Source: Myxocyprinus asiaticus
Taxonomy: Eukaryota > Chordata > Actinopteri > Cypriniformes > Catostomidae
Direction of reading: 5' to 3'
DNA: 64,000 nt
Assembly: GCF_019703515.2 (NCBI RefSeq)
Contig: NC_059368.1
Span: 33,568,735-33,632,734 of the forward strand
Translations under genes and position numbers: made by a program
Notes under the pieces: generated by a model
Told to the model about the DNA's origin: nothing
The model's database searches: none
Seen by the model: only the letters and a program-made list of their open reading frames with translations
In this document: in pieces, positions 1 through 10,717 of the stretch
Layout of the letters: every line of letters starts with the position of its first letter
How positions within the stretch are numbered: position 1 is the first letter of the stretch

Positions 1-32
1 AGTTTAACTGGTTTTGTGGAAACCTGGGGTTC

Positions 33-458
33 TTGGGTGGTGATTTTAATTGTATAATTGATAACTTGGATAAATCCACCCCGCAGACCATGACAGGCCA
101 CAAATCCTCCCATACTTTACGGAATGTTTGTAAAGATTTAGACCTAGTAGATATTTGGAAGGAGCTGTACCCGAAAGACAGAAATTATACATTCTATTCT
201 CACCCTCATAATTCTTTTTCCAGTTTGGATTATTTCTTCGCACCGTCTGAATGTATTTACCAAGCGAAATCTTGCCGTACTGGCCCTATTGTTTTGTTTT
301 GTCATAGTCCTGTTTACTTAGACCTTGATGTTAATTTGTCCACTCCTAAATCCAATTATTGGAAGTTTAATGTTTCACGTTTGAATAATGATGATTTTTG
401 TATGTTCCTAAAGCAGAAAATAGCTCATTACTGGCACGACAAAGTGGGATGCTGCTAA
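33..458 (+). pseudogene. LINE endonuclease domain, C-terminal half
   Basis: The frame carries the GGDFN motif near residue 2 (the Asp/Asn active-site loop of APE-type endonucleases), an SxLDYFF motif near residue 65 and a degenerate 'CHSPV' where the catalytic SDHxP motif should be. The protein would nick the genomic target to prime reverse transcription. The frame ends in a stop at 458, and a continuation (463-723, rich in charged residues with RARAKLNL) follows, as in the linker of L1-type ORF2. The methionine shown is internal and not a true start. The missing Asp in the HS/DP motif adds to the evidence of decay. Confidence 0.8.
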
Positions 459-882
459 AGCGGTGCTACGGGGCCACACTATCTCCTATGATTCTTTAGT
501 GAGTAAATTCAAGACCCAAAAAAGGAAAGAATTAGAGGCCGAAGTAATTCACTTAGAAAACCAACACGAACAAATACCAAATCAGACCAACTGGATTCAG
601 CTGAATAGAGCCAGAGCTAAATTGAATTTAGGCCATACGGAACATATTAAAAAATTACTGTTTTTTAGTAAGCAAAAATATTACGAATTCAGAAATAAAC
701 CTAATAATTTACTTGCATATTAACTAAAAAATGCACAAAAAGAAAGAGTTATAAAGGCAATCAGGACCCCAGAGGGCAATGTATCTTCTGATCCCCAGAT
801 AATTAATGATACTTTTCTGATTTTTATATGACTTTATATAAAGCTGAGGGTTGTGGTTTAAAGGTGGATTTTATCAGATTAT

Positions 883-2138
883 TTGCGTAAAATCTTTCTT
901 CCTGCTGTTTCTGAGACAAACAGAACTCTTTTAAATGCCCCCTTCACTAAGGAGGAAATTTGGCAAGCTATCCAATCCATGCCCTCAGGCAAAGCTCCGG
1001 GCCCAGATGGGTTCCCACTCGAATTTTACAAGCAATTCTGGCAGGATATGCATCTTAATCTTAATGCCTGCAATTAATAATCTCTTAGAGCTAAATTTGA
1101 TGCCTCATTCTTGGTCCTCTGCTGTTATCAGCCTTATTTTGAAAAAAGACAAAGACCCTTTGGATTGCTCCTCTTACTGCCCGATTAGTTTATTGAATGT
1201 AGATTACAAAATTGTGGCTAAAGCAATGGCTCGGCGCCTTGAATCCGTCCTGCCTTCTATCGTTTCACTGGACCAGACAGGATTTGTAAAATCTAGATAT
1301 GGCTCTGATAACATCCGTAGAATACTGAATATTCTAGATTATGTACACATGATCAAAGAGTCCACTTTAATTGTCTCGCTTGACGCCAAAAAGGCATTCG
1401 ATAGGGTGGAATGGCCTTTTCTTTTTGCCGTATTAGAGAAGATAAATCTATGGCACAATTTTATTAATTTGATTAAACTCTTATATTCCCAGCCTATGGC
1501 GCCAGTTAATACGAACCGGCTAATATCTAGCAGATTTCCTGTTGGTAGAGGCTGCTGCCAAGGCTGTCCGCTCTCACCTCTCTTATTTTCTTTGGTCATT
1601 GAGCCTTTGGCTGCTGCAATGAGGGCCAATACAAGTATACTGGGTATCAGAGTTGGCTCAGATGAGCATCGTATCTCACTTTATGCCGAAGATGTGCTAT
1701 TATTTTAAATACCCTGAGACTTCTGTTGATGCAATTCTTTTTATTATTGGAGAATACAGCACATTTTCAGGGCATAAGTTTAATCTAAATAAATCCCAGG
1801 CTTTGTACTTGTATGCTCCCCCCAATGCTGCTTTGGGCTCTCCATTTCGTTCAGCTCCCTCTGGTTTTCAATATTTAGGAATAAACGTTACACCCAATTT
1901 GTGTGATTTATTCAAAGTTAATTACACCCCATTAACTACCAAAATTAGTCAGGACTTGTTCGACTGGTCAAATCTCCCCATTTCGTTTCTGGGCAAGATT
2001 AATGTAAAAAGGATGAACATCCTTCCCAGGTTGAATTTTTTTTTATTTCAAAGTTTGCCCTGTTATTTGACTGCTGCTTTCTTTAAAAAGTTAAAATCCA
2101 TTATATCAAAATTCATCTGGAATAAAAAAACAGCCTAA
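883..2138 (+). pseudogene. LINE reverse transcriptase domain (broken)
   Basis: Reverse transcriptase segments appear in order across frame changes. First comes PSGKAPGPDGFPLEFYKQFW (about 967-1035), then after a frame shift SLILKKDKDP, YCPISLLNVDYKIVAKAMA, DQTGFVKSRY, SLDAKKAFDRVEW (first catalytic Asp, about 1375-1410) and the GCCQGCPLSPLLFSL block (about 1548-1600). The palm motif reads YAEDVLLF (about 1682-1705): the first Asp of YADD is Glu. A stop follows at about 1706. A second frame (1653-2138) holds the thumb/connection part, with SGHKFNLNKSQ and FLGKINVKRMNILPR. This identifies the L1/Tx1 group. The copy cannot make active enzyme. Confidence 0.88.
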
Positions 2139-3020
2139 ACTAAAATGTTCTATTTTACTGAAACCCAGGGAACTAGGAGGGGTCTCACTCCCTAACTTAC
2201 AGTTATATTTTTGGTCTGCCCAGATTAAGAACATGATAAATTGGTTTCTTAATTGAATGGATTCATGGTGGGTAGGGACTGAGTCTTCGAGATGTTTCCC
2301 AAATATCAAAATTTGGACAATAGAATACGCTTTGATCTTTCTGACATAGAAAAACAATTGTACTCTTAATTTTCTCTCAAAAGGAAGATTTCTGTTTTTT
2401 ATACTATGTTATCTAATGTCGGCCCCTCCTCCTTTGACACTCTGAAACTGATATGGGAGAAAGACTTTGGAACTAATCTCAGTGATGAGGAGTAGCTATC
2501 GGTCTGCTCCAGTGTCTTCTATAGAGGCGCTTCAATATCGAGTCACGAGCAAAACGTCAAGTTCATCTACAGGACTTGTTTAACACCGGTTCGTCTCTAT
2601 AAGATTTTTCCTAATGTTTCCCAATTGTGTTTCAAATGTAAGTTTAATATTCGCACTATAATGCACGTATTTTGGGACTGAGATATGATCAAGACTTACT
2701 GGAAAGAGATACATAAAATTGTTCAGAGGATCATTGGTAAATCTTTTGCTCTATCCCGAGTATTTATCTCTTGATCTGTAAAGCTGAATTACACCTCGAC
2801 CATGATCTAGAATGTGTGTTACATCTTTGTACCTATTTGGCGAGAAAATGTATACTTTTGTTGTGGTCCACTCCTCATGTCCCTTCCGTTAATATGTGGT
2901 TGAATCAAACTGCTATTTTCCTACCTTTAGAAAAACGAACTTGTGATTTACACCGGAGGTCTAATGATTTCTGGCATATTTGGTCCCCTCTTTGGAATTT
3001 TCTTGAGAATGTATGTTGAA
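2139..3020 (+). pseudogene. LINE ORF2 C-terminal region
   Basis: In-frame pieces continue the same ORF2: LKPRELGGVSLPNLQLY at about 2160-2205, and a cysteine cluster CFKCKFNIRTIMHVFWD (about 2631-2683). This matches the C-x2-C...H region that ends many L1/Tx1-type ORF2 proteins. Several stops interrupt it. Downstream is untranslated sequence and then an A-rich tail. Confidence 0.65.
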
Positions 3021-3215
3021 TGTCTTTGTTTCTTGACTCTTGTTTATTCTGGTGCTATTACCCTTCACCCAACCCTCGAACTACCAGTTGATGGAAGATT
3101 GTATGGTGGATGATTGTATACACTGCCATGAGACACCTGTACCACGGTTTTGTTATTGAAAAAATAAATAAATAAAAGCAAAAAAAATAAAAAAAATAAA
3201 TAAATAAAAAATACA

Positions 3216-3854
3216 ATAAAAAAGCTGTTTGACTCATCTTTTTCATGATGCTCTGACAACGTATTCCAAATTGTTTTATCAAGCATTTTTAAATCTACAA
3301 TTATAATCTATACTTGTTTTAACTAGCATTTTTAAAAAGCCTATGAAATAAAAATAGACTAAAATTTAGTCTATGTGGGTCAAATGCACTAAAGAGTCAC
3401 TCATGAGGGGAGAGAGTGTTATAAACTGGCATATATCCATATATGTAGTAAAGAGATAATTCAGGTGTCTTATTCACAGTAGTGGAATGATTTTTACAGT
3501 CCTGGCAGAGTGTGTCAGATCACAGTGGTCTGCTACATCCTCCTCAATACACATGCTCAGAACCAGCCTGCAAGATAATAATTGCACCGTGCGTTCAGCA
3601 GCAATTTTGTCACCGTGTTTATGTCGTTGCTTGATCTGTATAATTCTTTTAGTAAATCAGGTGCCATACCAATGCAGACAGAGCGTGCAAATAAAAGGCC
3701 CTTTTACCGGGTGCAATTCATTCTTAGTGAATCCTCTTAATGAGTGTATACTTTAATGTCATAATCTGCATGTTTTTTTTACTCCTAAATGTTGTCAAAA
3801 TCCACTTTTAGAAAAAAATATGCACATTTAAAATTTTTGGTCTTTCTCTTGCTG
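3216..3854. other. Intervening sequence, no gene seen
   Basis: AT-rich sequence between the LINE tail and the palindromic element. The short open frame at 3487-3756 (+) has no motif I recognise and is not supported as a gene. Confidence 0.5.
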
Positions 3855-4569
3855 GGAATAGTTCGTCCAAAAATGAAAATTCTCTAATCATTTACTCACC
3901 CTCATGCTTTCCCAGTTGTGTATGATTTTTTGTCTTATGTTCCACATAAACATTTTAGATAAATATCTCAACTCTGTATGTCCATTCAATGCAAGTGAAT
4001 GGGGGCCAGAACTTTGAAGTTCCAAAAAGCATATAAATGCAGCATAAAAGTAATTCATATGACTCCAGTGGTTAAATAAATGTCTTTAGAAGCGATATGA
4101 CAGGTGTGGGTGAGAAACAGATTAATATTTATTTATTTATTTATTTTTACTATAAATCTCCACTTTCACTTTCTTCTTTTGTTGGTGATTTGCATTCTCA
4201 GTGAATATCATCATCTACTGGGCAGGGAGGAGAATTTATAGTAAAAAATAAAAATAACTTAACTATTGATCTGTTTCTCATCCACACCTATAATATTACT
4301 TCTGAACACATGGATTTAACCACTGGAGTCATATGGATTACTTTTATGCTGCCTTTATTTGCCTTTTGGAGCTTGAAAGTTCTTTCCACCATTAACTTGC
4401 ATTGTATGGACCTACAGAGCTGAAATGTTTTTTCTAGAAATAATAATAGTAATAATAATAATAATAATAATAATTCTTAAGGAGAGGAAAGAATGTCATA
4501 CACATCTGGGATGGCATGAGGGTGAGTAAATGATGAGATAATTGTAATTTTTTTTTGTGTACTATTCCT
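3855..4569. mobile_element. Palindromic (foldback) TTAA element, copy A
   Basis: The left end begins GGAATAGTTCGTCC at 3855 and the right end closes with GTACTATTCCT at 4569, followed by TTAA (4570-4573). Almost the whole element is one imperfect inverted repeat. The left arm has 'TTTACTCACCCTCATG' and the right arm 'CATGAGGGTGAGTAAATGATG'. 'GACTCCAGTGGTTAAA' on the left is mirrored by 'TTTAACCACTGGAGTC' on the right. The loop is near 4170-4220. Non-autonomous, no coding. Similar ends recur at 17.69, 18.32, 21.68 and 30.5 kb. The left TTAA is not preserved. Confidence 0.82.
4440..4475 (+). repeat. (ATA)n microsatellite
   Basis: About twelve ATA/TAA units with one interruption, lying inside the right arm of foldback copy A. 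Confidence 0.85.
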
Positions 4570-4573
4570 TTAA

Positions 4574-5754
4574 GAATCTCTCTCCCTCTGCAACAGACCA
4601 GCAGGTGGCAAATCATGGTTAATGGCTTTAACAAAACAAAATCATATTGGCTATAAAAAAAAAAGAAAAAAAAAAGAAAAACTAAAAACCACCCAAATTT
4701 CTCCCCATGAACCCCTGATTAACATCTGTGCATATCGGGCTATTTGAAAGTGTAGCTTTGTACATTTCAATTTGTTTGTCAACCAGTAGACAGGTTAGAT
4801 GAATTAACATGAGCAGATCTGCATCTATGCAACAGTAAACATATGAGCATATATTTCTGTAGACCTAAGAAATAAATCCAGTAATAAGCTGGACCTGTGA
4901 CAGCAATTTAACTTAACTGTGCTATTTTTGATGGCTCTCTATAACTGTAATCAAAATCTGATATCTCAAACAACATGGGGCACTTAAAGATAGTACAAAA
5001 TAGGGCTTGAAACTTGAAGCTTTAAAATAAGTGAAAGAACATTCTTAACCCACAGACACAAGAAGTCAAATAGTTTGAAATCACAGTTTGATTTCAACAG
5101 CTTTTACAACCTCTTAAGATGAGATGAGTTCACAGATCAGGACATGACAGCAAAGCTGAGGAAAATTGAAACTGTAGTTTGACCAATGCCTGGTTTGTAT
5201 AATAAATAGTGTTCATACAAAAGATTCAAGCAAAGTGGAATGATCTGTGGCAAACATGCAGAACCCAGCTAAATAGCTGCAATCATTCTCATAGATCATT
5301 TGGAGAACGAAATGCCTGCAGTATAATGAATGACACCTTATTCCTGAGGGCCCGTGGGAAATTATGTTCACTCTGTGTGTCTCTGATGAAGCAGAGGAGC
5401 ATATGGAGACACTGAATACAAAGCCTTCATGTTGACAATAGATATTGCTTAGAAGCCATCTGGAGGAAACAGTTGTTTACATGTCATTATGAAACTTATG
5501 TGAAATAAGACCTTAATCAGGGAACTCTTTCCACATGTTCTGTTTACTGAGATAGAAGTGCTGGTAAAAGTCGTACTGTAAACATGGGAAAATGAAAGCT
5601 ATCTCTGCCAGACAGTACACAGACATTGACAAATTTGCAAGCATCCCTGTCGTCCAAAAGCACAGAGTGTGCATAGACATATTCACACCTGGTACAATCA
5701 CAGGTAATTACGATTACCTGTGAACTAGGTCATTTAAAACCTTCTATGCATTCA
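4574..5754. other. Intervening sequence, no gene seen
   Basis: Starts with an A-rich patch near 4655-4685. The rest is AT-rich and unique-looking. The short frames at 5209-5415 (+) and 5513-5701 (-) show no recognisable motif. Confidence 0.5.
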
Positions 5755-7620
5755 TTTTTCGCAGTGTGATTGGGTTGATTTTAACCCAATCACCTCGTGG
5801 CAGATTGACTCGTTGAAGGCCGGTGTGGATGCCGAGGAAGAAGGTGGGCAGCAGGCTGACCGTTGGCTCTCTCTGTCTCTCTCCCCGGACTTGGCGCGAC
5901 ATTCTCCCGTGGAATTTGCACACAGGGATTTGTGTCCTGAGGCCTGCGCTGCGGTTTCCTTCAGCGCTGAGGACGAAGACACCATGTCAACGGCAGCATC
6001 GGATTCCAAGGATTTTGCCGGCGGCCAGGCCGAGGCCTTGCCTCCTAGCGGACAGGTTTCCAATCCTTCAGCAACCTATAAAGAGTTACTTGAAGTGATC
6101 ACACGTGCGGTAGAAAATCTGCACAAATCTGAGTGTAAATCCATTTTAGATGACTGAATTCTAGCGGGCCAGCATGTGACCACGCCTCTCAGGCTGCTTC
6201 CCTTTTCCCCGGACTCCATCGCAAGATTTTGAGGTTCTGGGATCAACCGTATTCGGCCAGGATTACAAATTACAGCCTTAGAGTTTGCATATGTATGCCA
6301 TGCCGTGGAGCATGGCAGTGGAACTGGCGGCTCATCTTTCTCCATCTTCAGTGGCCAAATGGAAATCGAGGCCTACTCTCCCCACAAAGCCTTGCAGGAG
6401 AACTTTTGCATGTTGAATAAAGCTTACTTGGCTTAGGGCCAGGCGGAATCAGCTTTGCACACCCTAGCTGTCTTGCAAGCCTACCAGGCTTATTTTATGA
6501 TAGGTTTGGATGAGGGGGCTGAGCTGGATGCCGAAGCCATCATGGAACTGCGCTGAGCCTCGGACTTGGCACTAAGAGCTACCAATCACATCGCTCATGC
6601 TGTTGGTCAGAATATGGCGGGCATCGTGGCGGTGGAATGTCATTTGTGGCTCACACTCACTGATATCCGTGACAAGGACAAGACCTTTTTATTGAATGCC
6701 CGTGTCACAGTCTGGTCTGCTTGGTGACATAGTCCAAACGGTCGTGGTGAAGTTCCGCAAGGTGAAACAGGAAACCGCCGCATTCTAGCAGATGTTTCCT
6801 CGTCATGAAAGAGAAAAGCCCACTAAGGCGCCGGTGCGTTCACGTTCAGCATCGTCTCAATGTCCCACCGGGAAGCCACAGAAGGCATCACACACAAGTT
6901 TTGCAACCCCTCTGAAGGATTGGGGTCCTCGTACGTTCCAGCCATCAAGGGCGCACCAACGAAGTCGTTTGGAGGTTGGCTCAGCTCCTTTCAAATGGCC
7001 AGCTGGACATCAGAAGCGAGCCTAACGAGCCTGCGATGAAATGAAAGGTGAGCCCCCATTCAGCAGACGAAATCTGACCGTTCAAACGTAACCATTTCCT
7101 GCCTGTTTGCCCTTCGGTCAGTCTCGGTATGACTTCACCATTGCACATGCTTTGAACACCCGACACCACTCAGTCTCCCCCAGCAATGTGCACTGGGGAA
7201 CAAGCCAAGTCCCATCCCCAAATTCAGCCTGTCTTCATGACTGTGAACCTCAAGACATGCTGTGGCAGGATGAATGAGGCAAAGTTTTTACCCCGGAGGG
7301 GCTCTTTATTACAATATTGTGTGTAATGGTGTTAAGAAGTGCGGTGAATATCTTCTTAAGTGGTGCGCTCCGGGTGCTGTGAAGTGGCTGTGCTTGTATC
7401 TGGAGTGGGGTGCACTCACCAGAGACAATAATTCCTTCCCTTGTGAGTATGTTTGCAGTGTGCTGATTGGGCTACCCTTCACTCGAAGCCTATGGGAGGA
7501 GAGATACAGAGACACAGTGTTAGAAATTAAGTGGAGTCGAAGCACACCTGCCCTCTTTCAGGCGCCGTGATGGTATTGCAGTTGAAAAATGTTGGTAGCC
7601 ACTAAAGCACGAGACTCTCT
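5755..7620 (+). mobile_element. DIRS-type retrotransposon remnant (gag portion)
   Basis: The protein pieces match the gag-like first ORF of fish DIRS1-group elements, which move by a tyrosine recombinase and not an integrase. Downstream (7025-7620) is GC-richer non-coding sequence of the sort found between the DIRS gag and terminal regions. I do not see the RT, RNase H or tyrosine recombinase genes, so this is a 5' fragment or an internally deleted copy. Ends are not resolved. Confidence 0.6.
5813..7025 (+). pseudogene. DIRS-type gag-like ORF1, broken
   Basis: The first open part (5813-6157) is acidic and ends KELLEVITRAVENLHKSE. Later pieces in shifting frames include QAESALHTLAVLQAYQAYF (about 6441-6497), DLALRATNHIAHAVGQNMAG (about 6563-6623) and VECHLWLTLTDIRDKDKTFL (about 6634-6693). 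These blocks, with an 'AVLQAYQA' core and a 'HLWLTL..' core, are the conserved signature of DIRS ORF1 proteins in fish as I recall them; no search was run. The C-terminal part (6792-7025) is basic and Ser/Pro-rich, as expected for a nucleic-acid-binding tail. At least five in-frame stops. The most likely alternative is another gag family. Confidence 0.65.
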
Positions 7621-8770
7621 ACCATGTTTGAACTGAAGAATTATGTCAGACACACGCACAATTCCCCAAGAATACCTACGTGAATCCCAAGGCCAGATTA
7701 ACCATATGGGCAATTGGGCACGTGCCCAGGGGCACCACGTTCAGGTGGCACCATGCTACGACATTTGTAAAAGGCCATTAATCATTCATTTTCAGTATCA
7801 TTAATCAGGTGTAAATTATTATCCCGAGGTCCAGACCACTACCGAAACAGCACGTAGATGGCACTGTCACGTGGTTCCTTTTCTCAGCGCTGGATAGGAT
7901 GGGCCAATCTCAGTTATTTATTAATGGATGATGATTTTATAAATGCTTTTATAGACACTGCGGAAGCAGATTTACATTCACAGGTTTGAATCCTTGAAAT
8001 TATCTATATATAGATATATATAGTTATCTGTATATCCACCGTAAACATTTCTCCAATGAGACATAAAACTTTCATAGACTGAAATGCGGATGAATGGAGG
8101 ATTCGAATTTATGAGCCATCGAGCGACCCCTGTAGGAATTAAACTTATTGTACACAGTCAGTGGCTGACAACTTTTGCAACTTCAGTCTGTTTCTCACAC
8201 AAAACTAGCATATGAATTTAAAACATGGAATATCACATAGGCGTAACTAGACCCTTAAGCCCCCCTAAAATTAATCTCAGCCCCCCTAAAAATCTGTGAC
8301 TTTGCAATCAGCACGTAATTGTTTTAAACAGCTGCAGCCGCAACGCTGCACTTGTTTGAAGCACGAGATGCTTTGGTGGACTTTCTTGCCTGTAAAGACT
8401 AACTAATGCATGAGCCAATAGCACTAGAGTGTGGGCTGTGAAGGAGCATATCATTGGTTTGAGCCACTGAATGAATACGCACCATTTACTCATTACATTC
8501 ATGAACGAGCAACGAGAGAGCGTCAGCGTCTTTTGACCGACTGAAGGAGAGGGCCCATGTTGCTCGTTTAGTTCGGTAATCTCGTTTAACAAGGAGAGAA
8601 AGGGTCTGGATTAATTAAGAGTAAAAGTGATTAATGACATTACAATGACATCAGGATGTAAATAAAACCTGTCATTATTTTTAGGCTATGTTGTCTTTTT
8701 GTATACCTTGATGGCCATGCACAGCATTTCACAAAACTATATGTTTTGTTGTCATTTGCAGGGAAATTGA
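7621..8770. other. Intervening sequence with dispersed-repeat scraps
   Basis: No gene. It holds a perfect 14-bp palindrome TGGGCACGTGCCCA at 7715-7728 and an alternating ATATAG patch near 8003-8025. A short direct repeat 'AGCCCCCCTAAAA' occurs at about 8258-8270 and 8279-8291. Confidence 0.5.
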
Positions 8771-8778
8771 TAATCCTC

Positions 8779-8807
8779 TGATCTTTTTTCCCACTGTGGG
8801 AAAAAAG
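8779..8807. other. Small hairpin
   Basis: CTTTTTTCCCA and TGGGAAAAAAG form an inverted repeat of about 11 bp around a short CTG-type loop, just upstream of a LINE 3' tail. It could be a structured LINE 3' UTR remnant or a chance foldback. Confidence 0.5.
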
Positions 8808-8948
8808 CTCGGAGGATCATCAGAGACTCCAGCCACCCGAGCCATGGGCTGCTCTCACTGCTACCATCAGGCAGACGATATCACAGTATCAGGACCCGCA
8901 CCAGCCGACTCCATGACAGCTTCTTCCCCCAAGCAATCAGACTTTTGA
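8808..8948 (+). pseudogene. Jockey/CR1-group LINE, last ORF2 residues
   Basis: One frame reads SHPSHGLLSLLPSGRRYH, then SIRTRTSRLHDSFFPQAIRL and a stop at 8946-8948. The LPSGRR...TRT...SFFPQAI.LLNS ending is the C-terminus of the same kind of LINE seen more completely at 53.4-55.4 kb. Only the tail of the protein remains. It is cut off by the Gypsy LTR that begins at 8977. Confidence 0.75.
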
Positions 8949-8976
8949 ACTCTTGATCTCTCACGCTCAATATATA

Positions 8977-9423
8977 TGTTACACCCGCAGCGCCTGCCAT
9001 CTCCCCCAAATGCCGCCAGAGGTCGCCATCACCTGAGTTTTAACATTTCACAAACTACATTTCCCATAATCCTCCAATCAGGCTGATTACTCTTCCACCT
9101 GTATCACATTTAACCCTGTCTATTTAAATTCCCAGTTTCCACGCATTCAATGTGAAGTCTTGTTTGCCTAGTCTTCAATTCTGAGCGTTATTACTATCAT
9201 TGATTACCCTGTGTTTGACTCCTGCCTGTTCTCCGAATTCCCCAGCCTTCTTTTGAGTGTTTTGGTTTTACTGCCTGTTTATTGGATTACCCCTCTGCAT
9301 ATCGGACTTACTTTGTTTGCCTTTCTGGACTGCCTATCTGTGTACCGATCCTTGCCTGCCTTTGTTTTTGCTTTTTGTTTTGTTACTTTGTTTTTACTAT
9401 TTATTTGCCATATTAAACTGCAC
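8977..9423 (+). repeat. 5' LTR of the Gypsy element
   Basis: Starts TGTTACACCCGCAGCGCC and contains a TATTTAAAT box at about 9121-9129. An ATTAAA polyadenylation signal lies near 9410, just before GCACATGG. The end is placed by the start of gag and the CA dinucleotide, because no second LTR is present for comparison. The open frame through 9211-9420 is pyrimidine-rich LTR and not a protein. Confidence 0.65.
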
Positions 9424-10351
9424 ATGGATCTTAACACTACTGCCCTGGTGTCTTCACTACAGAAGACTTCACCAAACCTAGATCCCGCAGCTTTTCAACA
9501 GTTACATGAGCTTGTTTCAGCGCAAGCAGCCATGCTGACTAGTCACCATCAGCAGCTGTGCAAGCTCACATCTATCACAGAAGAACTCTTCAAATCTGTG
9601 CAACCCAACCCATGTGTATCTCTGAAGGGGGTTTCCACTAGCAGTTCCACCTGCAGCCCAATGTCCTCTACGGCTGTTGTTAATCCTTGACTCGGAGTTT
9701 GACTGATCACCCAGTAAGTGTCGAGGATTTCTGTTACGATGTGAACTTTTTCTATCACAACTACCTCACATGTATGCCAACGATGAAACTTGTGTTTCCT
9801 TCATTATATCACTGCTGTCAGGCAAAGCTCTAGACTGGGTTACGGCAGTTAGGAGTCAAGAAAACATCTTAAAGAGTTCTTTGTCTCACTTCCTAACTCG
9901 CTTGCGGGAAGTTTTTGAGCACTCAGAGGGTGGTAAGGACCCTGGAGAACTTCTGTTGTGTCTAAAGCAGAATAATATGTCAGCCACTGAATTTGCTTTA
10001 TCATTCCGCACTCTAGCAGCCGTGTGGGTGGAGGATACGTTAAAACTGTTGTTCCGTAAAGGACTAAACCCTGACCTTCAAGCAGAACTAGCATGTCGTG
10101 ATGAGGGAAGATCTCTGGATGAATTCATCAAACTTGCCATTCGCCTGGACAACCTGATCAAAGCCCGTCGTCCAGTCAGCTCTCTACAATCAATTTCTTC
10201 TGACATCGCTTCTACCAGTCTTCACAAGCCCATGCAAGTGGGTCGTTCCTCCCTCACCACCGAAGAGCGACAACACCATCTTTGTATCTACTGCGGACAG
10301 TCGGGACATTTACTGGCTGCCTGCCCTACTCGCCCCCCTAGGAAGGGGGGC
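9424..10351 (+). pseudogene. Gypsy gag (capsid and nucleocapsid), frameshifted
   Basis: The N-terminal part (9424-9690) starts MDLNTTALVSSLQK and has the coiled Gln/His-rich 'QAAMLTSHHQQL' block. A stop at 9688-9690 and a frame change lead into 9770 onward. There the capsid-like 'ALDWVTAV', 'FLTRLREVFEH' and 'KGLNPDLQAELACRDEG' blocks appear, followed by a CCHC zinc knuckle CIYCGQSGHLLAAC (10283-10324). Gag packages the element RNA in cytoplasmic particles. The interruption near 9690-9770 disables it. Confidence 0.85.
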
Positions 10352-10717
10352 ATGACGGTGAGTTTTGAATTCTCTAATTTGATTCATATTGATCAGTTTC
10401 AATTGTCTGTCATATTGCATGTTCAGAATAGTGAACAGCAGATGTCAGCTATCTTAGATTCTGGGGCTGCTGGTAATTTCATTGACCTGGCCCTCACCAT
10501 GAATCTAAGATTGTATTTTGTCCCTTGTGTCCCTCCATTACATGTCGCAGCACTAGACGGACGAACCCTGGGCTCCAGCAAGATTCAGCAGATAACTCAA
10601 CCCATTCATCTCCAAGTTGGACTCTTTCATCATGAGGAAATTCAGTTCCTGGTCACTCACTCTCCAAAAAAACCCGATTGTTCTTGGCTTACCATGGCTG
10701 AGACTTCACAACCCTGA
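10352..10717 (+). pseudogene. Gypsy aspartic protease
   Basis: In the same frame as the zinc knuckle, an aspartic protease site AILDSGAAGNFID is present, with the D-S-G-A triad at 10457-10468. A second conserved block follows, LHVAALDGRTLGSS. The frame stops at 10715-10717 and the sequence continues in another frame from about 10617 ('IVLGLPWLRLHNPEI'). The normal gag-pol frame is therefore lost by an indel near 10660-10690. Confidence 0.8.

Larger units (their letters stand above)
1..3215 (+). mobile_element. L1/Tx1-type LINE, 5' truncated by window edge
   Basis: This is the 3' part of a non-LTR retrotransposon. It runs from the end of the endonuclease domain through reverse transcriptase and a C-terminal region to an A-rich tail (about 3157-3215, AAATAAATAAATAAA-like). 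Domain order and wording place it in the L1/Tx1 group. The reading frame is interrupted many times, so the copy is dead. The 5' end lies outside the window. I see no target-site duplication because only one end is visible. Confidence 0.88.

Noticed and set aside
9211..9690. 159-codon hydrophobic frame as a membrane protein
   Set aside because: Its first 70 codons are the T-rich LTR of the Gypsy element; only the part from 9424 is gag.
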